Assembly (NCBI GenBank): GCA_030634715.1
Contig: DAOWAG010000006.1
Coordinates: forward strand, 1 to 16,264
Direction of reading: 5' to 3'
DNA from: Candidatus Aegiribacteria sp.
GTDB taxonomy: Bacteria > Fermentibacterota > Fermentibacteria > Fermentibacterales > Fermentibacteraceae
Length of the DNA: 16,264 nt
The notes under the pieces were generated by a model. The model did no database searches and was not told the DNA's origin. It was given only the letters and a program-made list of their open reading frames with translations. Every line of letters begins with the position of its first letter. Positions within the stretch are counted from its first letter, which is position 1. The translations under genes were made by a program, and so were the position numbers. Positions 1 to 7,013 of this stretch are shown one piece after another.

Positions 1-585
1 ATGGCTCCTCCGGGTTCCGGTGATGCCATAATGGTGAACATGGTCACTGTAGCTTCGAATGAAATGACATCACCATCTCCGGAAACAGGATATCCATTTG
101 AAAATCCTGTTGAAGCAGCAATTGAAGAATCTCTGCCTGAGGTTATCGAAGAACAGATAGTTGAACCACAGGAGATAGAAGACCAGGTACCTGATCATGT
201 AGAAGAAGTTATAGAATAGCAGCCATTGCATGAGGACCAAATGGAATCACAGGTTCAGGATTCCGTGGAGGCATCCGAATTCGTATCTGTCAGCGGAGAA
301 GGGACAGCAGGTTCAGGAGCCCCAGGGCCTGGAACGTACGAGTCAAGAGTTTTCAACGCCATAAGAAGAGGATACAGAACATCTGTGGAACCTGAAAGAT
401 CCTATCGGGTAATTTTCACAGTCCATCCGGATGGTTCATCTGAGATTGAGGTTGTCAGAAAGAGTGGAACATCAGCCTTTGACCGAGCTGTGGAAAGCGC
501 ATTGTCACGGGCGCAGATTCCACCGATGCCGCCTGGAAGAAGTGTTCCTGCGATCATTAATATTGAATTTCTTGGACCGGAGTGA
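1..585 (+). CDS. tolA: TolA/TonB-like protein, 3' part, interrupted by one in-frame TAG
   Basis: This is the C-terminal part of a periplasm-spanning energy-transducing protein. In the Tol system TolA links the inner-membrane TolQR motor to TolB and Pal at the outer membrane. The window starts inside the gene, or at least no N-terminal membrane anchor is present. The first 70 or so residues are rich in Glu, Pro, Val and Gln, like a TonB/TolA linker. The last 90 residues, from about 322, look like a TonB/TolA C-terminal domain: a FTVHPDGSSEIEVVRKSG strand pair, then an AFDRAVESAL helix and a PPMPPG turn. TAG at 217-219 breaks the frame. The same frame continues without a shift to TGA at 583-585. 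A TTG at 226 could restart translation, but no Shine-Dalgarno sequence precedes it. tolB follows 4 nt downstream, which favours TolA over TonB. The domain call is fairly sure; whether the gene is intact is not. Confidence 0.72.
217..219 (+). other. In-frame amber (TAG) codon inside the TolA-like gene
   Basis: The codons run GTT ATA GAA TAG CAG CCA TTG CAT. Frame and composition are the same on both sides, an acidic Gln/Glu-rich linker followed by the TonB-like domain, so there is no frameshift. The six bases after the TAG, CAGCCA, fit the CARYYA readthrough consensus known from tobacco mosaic virus. That consensus was defined in eukaryotic translation, so the match may be chance. A Gln would fit the local composition. 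Confidence 0.9.
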
Positions 586-589
586 ACGC

Positions 590-1783
590 ATGAGGATTAC
601 TGGTTTGTTAACGCTCTTATTGATTTGCATGGGAATTGGAACGGTACTGGCAACTGATTTTATTGCCATGACACCGGTAGGCGCTGAGTGCATTCCAGTT
701 TCCATCAGTGTCAGCGGTGACAGAGAGCTTGCAGACATAGCGAGAGAGCAGCTGCAGGAGGATATCGATTTTTCCGGTCTTCTGATAACGAAGGATGATG
801 GTTACGCCGAAGTAACTGTTGAGGTCAGAAATATATCAGATGGAGTAGAACTCAGGGCAGAAGTCTTTTCAGGGGGAGAGCCGCTTCTTGCCAGGAATTA
901 CTCCGGAAGCACAATATATTCTCTTGTACATGCGTTCGCTGATGATCTCGTATATGACCTTACCGGTGAAGATGGAATTGCTTCAACATGGATTTCATTT
1001 ATAACCAGAACCGGATCCGGCTATGCTCTGGCAGTCAAATCCATGGACCCCAGGGCTGAAAGACACATCATGATGGATGATGAAGTTATCACAACTCCGG
1101 CATGGTCGCCTGATGGGAACCGAATAGTCTTTACATCCTTTCAGTCCGGCAATGGTGACCTGTGGTGCTACAGTTTTTCGGATGCTTCGGCAAGTAAAAT
1201 ATTATCAAGCCCAGGGCTCAACTCCTCACCTGCCTGGAGTTCCGATGGAGAATCGATCGCGCTGACACTTTCCAGGGATGGAAATGTGGATATATATCTG
1301 TTTGATCCCTCAACCGAAGAGACAAATCGACTCACGCTAAGAGGATCTATTGAGACATCTGCAAGTTTTTCACCCAACGGAAGACAGATTGTTTTTACCA
1401 GTGACAGAATTGGATATCCTCAGCTTTATATTATGGACAGTTCAGGCGGAACTGCCATGAGAGCAACTCGATCCCACGGATATTGTGACAGTCCTTCATG
1501 GTCGCCTGATGGTGACAGGATAGCCTATACTGCCAGGGTTGGAAATAATTTTCACATATTTGTTATGGACGCTGATGGTTCCAATATCCGTCAGGTCACA
1601 TTTGAAGGATCTCTTAATGAGGATCCTGTCTGGGGACCTACCGGAAGGCATATTGCCTTCAGCAGTGATATGGATGGGCAAAGGGCTGTTTTCGTGCTGG
1701 AGCTAAACGGACTTACAGTTAGAAAACTTTCCAGGAGCGGAGAGAGTTACTGTCCGACATGGTCACCGCTTGGATTCAGATAA
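590..1783 (+). CDS. tolB: Tol-Pal system beta-propeller protein TolB
   Basis: This is the periplasmic beta-propeller of the Tol-Pal system, which binds Pal and the TolA C-terminus and helps the outer membrane constrict at division. The protein has 397 residues. It has a signal peptide (MRITGLLTLLLICMGIGTVLA) and an N-terminal domain to about residue 140. Six PD40/WD40-like blade motifs follow: AWSPDG (W172), AWSSDG, SFSPNG, SWSPDG (W304), VWGPTG and TWSPLG at the C-terminus. An exact 16-nt repeat in the DNA (1101-1116 and 1497-1512) reflects two of these blades. The ATG at 590 is chosen because GGAG (579-582) sits 7 nt upstream and the signal peptide starts there; an in-frame start at 431 would lie within tolA. 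The stop is TAA. The gene lies between the TolA-like gene and pal, the standard order. Confidence 0.93.
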   Translation: MRITGLLTLLLICMGIGTVLATDFIAMTPVGAECIPVSISVSGDRELADIAREQLQEDIDFSGLLITKDDGYAEVTVEVRNISDGVELRAEVFSGGEPLLARNYSGSTIYSLVHAFADDLVYDLTGEDGIASTWISFITRTGSGYALAVKSMDPRAERHIMMDDEVITTPAWSPDGNRIVFTSFQSGNGDLWCYSFSDASASKILSSPGLNSSPAWSSDGESIALTLSRDGNVDIYLFDPSTEETNRLTLRGSIETSASFSPNGRQIVFTSDRIGYPQLYIMDSSGGTAMRATRSHGYCDSPSWSPDGDRIAYTARVGNNFHIFVMDADGSNIRQVTFEGSLNEDPVWGPTGRHIAFSSDMDGQRAVFVLELNGLTVRKLSRSGESYCPTWSPLGFR

Positions 1784-1817
1784 TTCAATCATTTCTCCCA
1801 TGAAAGGAACGATGATT

Positions 1818-2363
1818 ATGATGAGAGTTCGATTGATTGCAGTGCTGACCGCATCCGTCATGCTTGTGCTTTTAATGTCAATCTCGGGATGCAGACCGGA
1901 TGACACTATTCCGGGCGGAGATGATTCCACCACTGTTATTGTAGAGGAATTCACGGATACTCTTTCCGGAGTATGGGAGACCGATACGATATCCTCCGAT
2001 ATGGAAATGCTTCTTGTTCACCAGGAACACCTGACCGACGTCTTCTTTAACTACGACAGTGATGAATTGTCGCCTGAAGCTCTTGATATTCTTATGGAGA
2101 ACTCGTCCTATATCCTGGAAACACATGGATTCAGAGTCCTCATCGAAGGTCACTGTGACGAAAGAGGCACAATAGACTACAACCTTGCTCTTGGAGAAAA
2201 CAGATCTCTGTCCGTTTATAACTATCTTGTTAATTACGGAATAGCATCCTCCCGCATTCAGTTTGTCAGTTACGGTAAGGAGCGTCCTTTTGATCCGGCT
2301 CATAACGAACAGGCCTGGGCATTCAACAGGAGAGCTCACTTCAGAGTTCTTCCGGAAAACTGA
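1818..2363 (+). CDS. pal: Peptidoglycan-associated lipoprotein Pal
   Basis: This is an outer-membrane lipoprotein that binds peptidoglycan through an OmpA-like domain and pairs with TolB. The protein has 181 residues. An N-terminal hydrophobic stretch ends in the lipobox ISGC, with Cys25 as the lipidated residue. After a short linker comes the Pal/OmpA domain, with VFFNYDSDEL, the diagnostic IEGHCDERGT, YNLALGENR, SYGKERP and the C-terminal AWAFNRRAHFRV. The Asp and Arg residues of GHCDERGT and NRRA that contact diaminopimelate in this family are present. Several ATGs are in frame (1800, 1812, 1818, 1821). AAAGGA at 1803-1808 is 9 nt before 1818, so 1818 or 1821 is the likely start. tolB ends 34 nt upstream and ybgF starts 1 nt after the TGA. 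Confidence 0.95.
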   Translation: MMRVRLIAVLTASVMLVLLMSISGCRPDDTIPGGDDSTTVIVEEFTDTLSGVWETDTISSDMEMLLVHQEHLTDVFFNYDSDELSPEALDILMENSSYILETHGFRVLIEGHCDERGTIDYNLALGENRSLSVYNYLVNYGIASSRIQFVSYGKERPFDPAHNEQAWAFNRRAHFRVLPEN

Positions 2364-2364
2364 T

Positions 2365-3054
2365 ATGACTAGAGGGATTATTCCAGCGATTTTCCTAATC
2401 CTCATGTCTACAGGATGTCTCGGTTTCTGGGTTCATACTCCAAAGGAGATCGTTAACATAGAAGCCGGGCAGATGGAGATGCGGTATGAGATCGATTCTC
2501 TTAAGCTTGCTCTGGAAGAAAATGAGAACCTTCTTAGAGGACTTCAGGCTCAATCAAGTTCGCGTACATCTGAAGCGATTGCAAGACTGACAGAGCTTGC
2601 TGCCGAACTTGACCTGACACTGAGCAGGCTTGCCGGCACAGTTGGAGTCTCTGAGCAGGATACTGTTTCCGGACCCGATGCCCGACTTCTCTTTGAGGAA
2701 GCCTACAGGCAGTTCCAGCAGGGGATCTTTGAGATATCAGCACATGGGTTTATGGAACTGCATGAGAAATACCCGACCTCTTCTCTTGCTGATGATGCCC
2801 TGTACTACATGGCTATCTGCTGGGAGGCAGCCGGACAATCTCATCGCGCCATTGAGGACATGGTTGCCCTGTATTACATGTATCCGTCTTCGGAATGGGC
2901 TCCAGGGGCAATATTCAGAGCGGCTGATATTTACGGTGCCCACAGCGCCCCGTACGAGAGAGACCGTCTCTTTGACCTTTTACTGAATAAGTATCCGGAG
3001 AGTGATGAAGCTGCTCTTGTCAGGGAACAATACCGCTCTGAACAGATTGAATAA
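2365..3054 (+). CDS. ybgF: Tol-Pal coordinator YbgF/CpoB-like lipoprotein with TPR repeats
   Basis: This is a YbgF/CpoB-type periplasmic protein; in E. coli the homologue coordinates peptidoglycan synthesis with Tol-Pal constriction. The protein has 229 residues. It starts with a hydrophobic signal ending in STGC, so Cys18 is probably lipidated (E. coli CpoB is soluble, so this is a variant). A heptad-like coiled coil follows at about residues 28-90 (MEMRYEIDSLKLALEENE). Three TPR-like units fill the C-terminus: LLFEEAYRQFQQGIF...FMELHEKYPTSS, ADDALYYMAICW...YYMYPSSE, and AIFRAADIYG...LLNKYPES. The spacing and NxxP-like turns match the YbgF C-terminal domain. The ATG at 2365 directly follows the pal stop, so translation is probably coupled. 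The stop is TAA. It is the last gene of the tol operon here; a hairpin follows. Confidence 0.88.
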   Translation: MTRGIIPAIFLILMSTGCLGFWVHTPKEIVNIEAGQMEMRYEIDSLKLALEENENLLRGLQAQSSSRTSEAIARLTELAAELDLTLSRLAGTVGVSEQDTVSGPDARLLFEEAYRQFQQGIFEISAHGFMELHEKYPTSSLADDALYYMAICWEAAGQSHRAIEDMVALYYMYPSSEWAPGAIFRAADIYGAHSAPYERDRLFDLLLNKYPESDEAALVREQYRSEQIE

Positions 3055-3083
3055 CAACCTGTTCGCACATTCCACAAGGATGG

Positions 3084-3105
3084 CGGAAATAAGATTTCCG
3101 ATTTT
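3084..3105 (+). terminator. Weak hairpin after ybgF, possible terminator
   Basis: A 7-bp perfect stem (CGGAAAT, loop AAG, ATTTCCG) at 3084-3100 is followed by ATTTT. It lies 30 nt after the ybgF stop and before the tRNA promoter. The stem is AT-rich and the T-run short, so termination would be weak. The three-base loop is tight. Confidence 0.35.
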
Positions 3106-3125
3106 GGACAGCCATACTATGATCT

Positions 3126-3154
3126 TTGACGGAAACATTTTATCCGTGCATATT
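3126..3154 (+). promoter_or_regulatory. Putative sigma70-type promoter for tRNA-Leu and tig
   Basis: TTGACG at 3126-3131 matches the -35 consensus at five of six bases. After a 17-nt spacer, CATATT at 3149-3154 matches the -10 box at four of six. The bases after it are GC-rich (CGGCGGTTGCGC), as in stringently controlled stable-RNA promoters. Transcription would start about 25 nt before the tRNA. There is no independent support. Confidence 0.45.
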
Positions 3155-3184
3155 CGGCGGTTGCGCAATTACTGATTATTGATT

Positions 3185-3270
3185 GCGAGAGTGGCGGAAT
3201 TGGCAGACGCGCCAGATTTAGGATCTGGTAAGCTTGACTTGTGGGGGTTCAAGTCCCCCCTCTCGCACCA
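3185..3270 (+). tRNA. tRNA-Leu with anticodon UAG
   Basis: This is a class II tRNA of 86 nt with an encoded CCA end. The acceptor stem pairs GCGAGAG (3185-3191) with CTCTCGC (3260-3266), followed by A and CCA. The anticodon stem is CCAGA/TCTGG with loop TTTAGGA, so the anticodon is UAG and it reads leucine CUN codons. A long variable arm (TAAGCTTGACTTG region) and the T arm GGGGGTTCAAGTCCCCC are clear. It is not an amber suppressor; that would need anticodon CUA. It lies 21 nt before tig, an arrangement also seen in some proteobacteria, and is probably co-transcribed with it. Confidence 0.97.
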
Positions 3271-3291
3271 TTTCAAAGGAAAGAACAACTG

Positions 3292-4563
3292 ATGTATGAC
3301 ATTGTGAAATCAGAAGAGAACAAAAGAACCGTATGTTTTACGGAAACATCCGATGGGATATCATCACATTTTCGTGTTATTCGCAAGAAGATTGCAAAGG
3401 ATCTTGAATTACCGGGGTTCAGACCGGGAAAGGTTCCCAGATCTATTATTGAAAAACAGTACGGAAATATCATTAAGGCGGAAGTCGCCGATATCGTCAG
3501 GCGGGAACTCACTTCAGCAATGCTTGAAAAGGAAGATTGGATCCTTGATGATAACGATCCCGATGGAAAAATAGAACTGCCCGCGGAGGAAAAGGCGTAC
3601 TCATTCGAATTGACATTTTCACTCTTTGAAACACCTGATCCCACTGGTATCGATGGAATAAGGATAGAACTGCCTTCACTTGATATCGAAACCACAGTGG
3701 AAGGTACGATCGAATCATTCCGTGAGAAAATGGTCAGCTTTGAAACGGTTGACAGACCGTCGGAAAAAGGTGATCTGGTGCTGCTTGAAGCAATGCTAGC
3801 TGGGGATTCAGGAGAACCACAGAAGCTCAGTATTAGAATAGGGGATTCACAGATCGGCACCGGTTTTGACGAGTTGGTTCTGGGAGCTGCAGCCGGTACG
3901 CAGTTCCAGGCCAGGATGGACAGTGATTCTGAGAACCACCTGCATCCTGTTCATAAGTTCAGGATAACGGAAGTAAGAAATCCTGTTCTTCCTGAGATTG
4001 ATGATGAATTTGCGAAGAAAGCAGCTGACGTTGATAATGTTGAAGATCTCAGGAAAAAGGTGGAGGAAAGCGTCAGAAACCGCTACGATCAGGAGATAAC
4101 TTATCTGAAAGAAAGAGAAGCAATTGACAGTCTTCTTGCAAGCAACCCCTTCGACCCGCCTGCTTACATGGTTGAGAACCTGACACAGGACTACCTGACA
4201 AGACTGGGAGAGGAAGAACCCGGTCAGGAGACCATAGAAGCGACAAGAGAACTGGCTCTGAAGAAGGTTCGGGAATTCCTCATACTCAGAGCTGTCGCTG
4301 TAAAGGAAAATATCGAAATTACTGAAGAGGATGTTAATTCTGAAAAGAATCCTGAAGAGTCGGCTTCATCAGTTCTGGACAGACTCAGAAATCGAAAAGC
4401 AGTGGAACTTATCATTGATCGTGCTGATATCATTGAAAAAGAGCTCCTTTCGGAGGAAGACAGGGATACTTCTATGAAGGAACCGGAATCACCCTGGCAC
4501 TGGACAGGTGTTGAGGATGATGGAGCGGAATCGAATAAGGAAATAGCAGAGAAGGAGGAATAG
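3292..4563 (+). CDS. tig: Trigger factor, ribosome-associated chaperone
   Basis: Trigger factor docks at the ribosomal exit tunnel and shields nascent chains. The protein has 423 residues. The N-terminal ribosome-binding domain carries the signature GFRPGKVP at residues 42-49. A divergent FKBP/PPIase-like middle domain follows (about 150-240, with [11 protein letters not shown] and [14 protein letters not shown]). A helical C-terminal substrate-binding domain then starts at [25 protein letters not shown]. The tail is acidic and ends in a KEE sequence. The ATG at 3292 has AAAGGA 11 nt upstream; an upstream reading would enter the tRNA. The gene ends at TAG (4561-4563), and only two codons later a TGA overlaps the clpP ATG. 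If TAG were read through, the protein would gain just two residues and form a TGATG coupling with clpP. Confidence 0.95.
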   Translation: MYDIVKSEENKRTVCFTETSDGISSHFRVIRKKIAKDLELPGFRPGKVPRSIIEKQYGNIIKAEVADIVRRELTSAMLEKEDWILDDNDPDGKIELPAEEKAYSFELTFSLFETPDPTGIDGIRIELPSLDIETTVEGTIESFREKMVSFETVDRPSEKGDLVLLEAMLAGDSGEPQKLSIRIGDSQIGTGFDELVLGAAAGTQFQARMDSDSENHLHPVHKFRITEVRNPVLPEIDDEFAKKAADVDNVEDLRKKVEESVRNRYDQEITYLKEREAIDSLLASNPFDPPAYMVENLTQDYLTRLGEEEPGQETIEATRELALKKVREFLILRAVAVKENIEITEEDVNSEKNPEESASSVLDRLRNRKAVELIIDRADIIEKELLSEEDRDTSMKEPESPWHWTGVEDDGAESNKEIAEKEE

Positions 4564-4571
4564 TCCTGATG
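4552..4571 (+). promoter_or_regulatory. Strong clpP Shine-Dalgarno inside tig end, with TAG TCC TGATG junction
   Basis: AAGGAGG at 4552-4558 is an essentially perfect Shine-Dalgarno sequence and also encodes the acidic end of trigger factor. It is 10 nt before the clpP ATG at 4569. The tig frame reads TAG at 4561, TCC, then TGA at 4567, and this TGA overlaps the clpP start as TGATG. The layout suggests coupled translation of tig and clpP. Confidence 0.7.
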
Positions 4572-5156
4572 CCGTCCATAATACCGTTTGTTGTAGAACG
4601 AGAGGGAAACAGGGAAAGATCCTACGATATTTATTCACGCCTTCTGAAGGAGCGGATCATATTTGTAGGTGATTCCATGACCGGTCAGACCGCCAGCCTG
4701 ATTGTAGCCCAGCTACTGTTTCTTGAAGGAGAGGATTCTAAAAAGGACATCAACATGTACATAAGCAGCCCTGGTGGAATGGTTTCATCAGGACTTGCGA
4801 TTTACGATACAATGCAGTTCATCAACCCCCCTATAGCTACATTTTGCATGGGTACCGCAGCAAGTATGGCCGCGATTCTTCTGGCTGCGGGGACAAAGGG
4901 CAAACGTAACATTCTTCCTCATGCCAGAGTAATGATTCATCAGCCGATGGGGGGAGCTCAGGGACAGGCCAGTGATATAGAAATTCAGGCTAAGGAGATA
5001 GTAAAACTCAGAGAGACACTGAATGCCATTCTTGCTGACCATACAGGGCAGTCACTTTCAAGAATAACCAGCGACACAGACAGGAATTTCTGGATGAGTG
5101 CCCAGGAAGCGGTTGATTACGGTATCGTAGATAACATGCTTCTATCAAGAAATTGA
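4569..5156 (+). CDS. clpP: ATP-dependent Clp protease proteolytic subunit ClpP, with Asn at the usual catalytic Asp position
   Basis: ClpP forms the double-ring peptidase chamber that degrades proteins unfolded by ClpX. The protein has 195 residues, a normal length. The oxyanion-loop signature SSPGG (66-70) is present, as are the nucleophile Ser99 in MGTAASMAA and His124 in [11 protein letters not shown]. The third triad member is expected in the DTDRD motif, 49 residues after the His. Here that segment reads [13 protein letters not shown], with AAT (Asn173) where Asp is usual. No gap is needed to align it with the DTDRDNF form of other ClpPs. There is no obvious N-terminal extension, so processing would be minimal. 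The gene sits directly between tig and clpX, as in many bacteria, and is expected to partner the neighbouring ClpX. Identity is certain; the effect of Asn173 is not. Confidence 0.95.
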   Translation: MPSIIPFVVEREGNRERSYDIYSRLLKERIIFVGDSMTGQTASLIVAQLLFLEGEDSKKDINMYISSPGGMVSSGLAIYDTMQFINPPIATFCMGTAASMAAILLAAGTKGKRNILPHARVMIHQPMGGAQGQASDIEIQAKEIVKLRETLNAILADHTGQSLSRITSDTDRNFWMSAQEAVDYGIVDNMLLSRN

Positions 5157-5168
5157 CGGGAATTGAAA

Positions 5169-6416
5169 ATGGCTAAGGAAAAAAAGTGCTCATTCTGCGG
5201 AAGATCCATTGCGGAGGTCAACCAGCTGATACAGGGTCCCGGTGTTCATATCTGCGATGAATGCATAAGGTACTGCAGCGAGCTGGTCGAGATTGAAAAG
5301 GATATCAAGCCTGATGTTCCGGAACTCGTAAAAGAGATACTGCCTGTTCCGTCAGAAATAAAAGCGCAGCTGGATGAATATGTAGTTGGTCAGGAACAGG
5401 CCAAAAAAGTTCTATCGGTTGCCGTTTATAACCATTACAAAAGACTCCGGTCCAGAAATGATTCCGGAGAGGTTGAACTCGAGAAAAGTAATATTCTCCT
5501 GATGGGCCCCACAGGTGTGGGAAAGACACTGCTTGCGCGAACTCTGGCCAGAATACTGGATGTGCCATTTGCAATAGCGGACGCAACCACACTTACAGAA
5601 GCAGGATATGTAGGAGAGGATGTCGAGAACATCCTGCTCAGACTGCTTCAGGTTACTGATATGGATGTTCTTGCCGCGCAACAGGGTATTATTTATATCG
5701 ATGAACTTGACAAGATCTCAAGAAAGTCGGAAAACCCGTCCATAACCAGGGATGTATCCGGTGAGGGAGTGCAGCAGGCTCTTTTGAAGATCATCGAGGG
5801 AACTATTGCCAGCGTGCCTCCTCAGGGCGGACGAAAACATCCTTATCAGGATAATATTCTTGTGGATACCAGTAATATTCTCTTCATCTGCGGAGGCGCA
5901 TTCAACGATCTGGATAAGATCGTTGAGAGACGTATCAAAAAGAACGCCATGGGCTTCAGCGCAACTATTGAATCACCATCTGGTTCTGACACCAATATGC
6001 TATCGAATGTTCAACCACATGATCTGGTCAGGTATGGACTGGTTCCCGAGCTTGTTGGCAGATTACCCGTTCATGTGGCACTTGATGATCTGGATATTGA
6101 TGATCTTGTCAATGTTCTTACACAGCCCAGGAATGCTCTTGTGCGGCAATACGAATACCTTTTCGAACTCGAGGATGTAAAGCTTGAATTTACAAAGAGC
6201 GCCCTCAGGGAGGTTGCAGAGAAAGCAAAACAGGTTGGCACCGGAGCCAGGGGATTACGTACTGTAATCGAGAATGTGCTTCTTGAACCCATGTACTATC
6301 TGCCTGATCTTGAGAATGTGAGCAAACTCGTGATTTCTCCTGCTGTGATCAGGGGAGAATCAGAACCCAGGATTGTCAGATCCAGAAAAAAGAAGGAACC
6401 CGGAAAAGCCGGCTGA
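5169..6416 (+). CDS. clpX: ATP-dependent Clp protease ATP-binding subunit ClpX
   Basis: ClpX is the AAA+ unfoldase that feeds tagged substrates to ClpP. The protein has 415 residues. The N-terminal zinc-binding domain has C7-x2-C10 and C29-x2-C32. The AAA+ core has Walker A GPTGVGKT (113-120), the pore loop GYVGED (146-151), Walker [10 protein letters not shown] (174-182) and the [18 protein letters not shown] sensor region. The ClpP-docking loop reads MGF rather than the usual IGF or LGF, after RRIKKNA. The C-terminal small domain contains [12 protein letters not shown]. The ATG at 5169 is preferred because GGGAA at 5158-5162 precedes it by 6 nt; a TTG at 5163 is also in frame. The stop is TGA. 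It lies 12 nt after clpP in the same operon; lon, which often follows, is absent. Confidence 0.97.
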   Translation: MAKEKKCSFCGRSIAEVNQLIQGPGVHICDECIRYCSELVEIEKDIKPDVPELVKEILPVPSEIKAQLDEYVVGQEQAKKVLSVAVYNHYKRLRSRNDSGEVELEKSNILLMGPTGVGKTLLARTLARILDVPFAIADATTLTEAGYVGEDVENILLRLLQVTDMDVLAAQQGIIYIDELDKISRKSENPSITRDVSGEGVQQALLKIIEGTIASVPPQGGRKHPYQDNILVDTSNILFICGGAFNDLDKIVERRIKKNAMGFSATIESPSGSDTNMLSNVQPHDLVRYGLVPELVGRLPVHVALDDLDIDDLVNVLTQPRNALVRQYEYLFELEDVKLEFTKSALREVAEKAKQVGTGARGLRTVIENVLLEPMYYLPDLENVSKLVISPAVIRGESEPRIVRSRKKKEPGKAG

Positions 6417-6433
6417 AACGATTTTATAAAGTA

Positions 6434-7000
6434 ATGCCTTCACTGAATATCAAATTTCTCCGAAGCTGTCCCGGTTCGGGGAGCCTTCCGCATGACGGGC
6501 TGCCTGAAGTATCTTTTGCGGGTCGCTCCAACGTAGGGAAATCATCACTTCTGAACAGGTTGAACGGTGGCTCGGCCGTTGCCCGGACAAGTTCCAAGCC
6601 TGGCTGCACACAATTCCTCAATCTCTACTCAGTTGCGGAGAGTTACTACATTGTCGATCTTCCGGGATACGGATATGCTCGGGCACCATCAAGGAATCGC
6701 ACGGAATGGGCTGGCTGGATACTGACCTATCTGATGGAAAGAGTACCTCTGCGTGGAGTTGTGCTGCTCGTTGACGCAAGGCATCCATGCCTTCCTAATG
6801 ATATGGAGATGGTTGAATTTCTTAAGGAACGTGGTAGACCATATGTGATTGCGCTTACTAAATCGGATAAACTGAAAAGAGGAAAGCTTGCTTCCGCTAT
6901 CAGGGAAGCCCAGGATATGGGACCAGTGATACCGATATCTTCAATTACAGGGTTCGGCATGAAGGAACTGAAAAAATGGCTGTTCCAGGTTGTCTCATAA
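6434..7000 (+). CDS. engB: Ribosome-biogenesis GTPase EngB (YsxC/YihA family)
   Basis: This is a small P-loop GTPase needed for late assembly of the 50S ribosomal subunit. The protein has 188 residues, typical for the family. G1 is GRSNVGKS (30-37), the G2 region is KPGCTQFLN (55-63), G3 is DLPGYG (75-80), G4 is TKSDK (142-146) and the G5-like segment is ISSITGFG. The DLPGYGYA and KPGxTQ motifs are diagnostic of EngB. The ATG at 6434 is the natural family start; its upstream region (ATTTTATAAAGTA) has only a weak ribosome site. It starts 17 nt after clpX. EngB near clpX, with or without lon between, is a conserved neighbourhood in several phyla. The stop is TAA. Confidence 0.95.
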   Translation: MPSLNIKFLRSCPGSGSLPHDGLPEVSFAGRSNVGKSSLLNRLNGGSAVARTSSKPGCTQFLNLYSVAESYYIVDLPGYGYARAPSRNRTEWAGWILTYLMERVPLRGVVLLVDARHPCLPNDMEMVEFLKERGRPYVIALTKSDKLKRGKLASAIREAQDMGPVIPISSITGFGMKELKKWLFQVVS

Positions 7001-7013
7001 TGAAAGGATTATC

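Noticed and set aside
226..585. Separate small TonB-domain protein starting at TTG 226
   Set aside because: There is no ribosome site, no signal peptide or membrane anchor, and the frame and composition continue from upstream, so it reads as one gene with a TAG.
431..589. Upstream in-frame start for tolB
   Set aside because: It would place 53 residues inside the TolA-like domain and bury the signal peptide that begins at 590.
1101..1512. 16-nt exact direct repeat in tolB
   Set aside because: It encodes the same beta-propeller blade motif (WSPDG) twice and is explained by the protein repeats, not by a mobile element.
1878..2405. 175-codon open frame on the minus strand over pal
   Set aside because: It lies fully antisense to the strongly conserved pal gene, has no ribosome site and no recognisable protein features.
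3185..3270. tRNA with UAG in the anticodon as a possible amber suppressor
   Set aside because: The anticodon UAG pairs with CUA and other CUN leucine codons. An amber suppressor needs CUA as anticodon, so this is an ordinary tRNA-Leu.
3273..3860. 195-codon open frame on the minus strand over tig
   Set aside because: It is antisense to trigger factor, Ser/Ile-rich low-complexity sequence as expected from complementing a Glu/Asp-rich gene.
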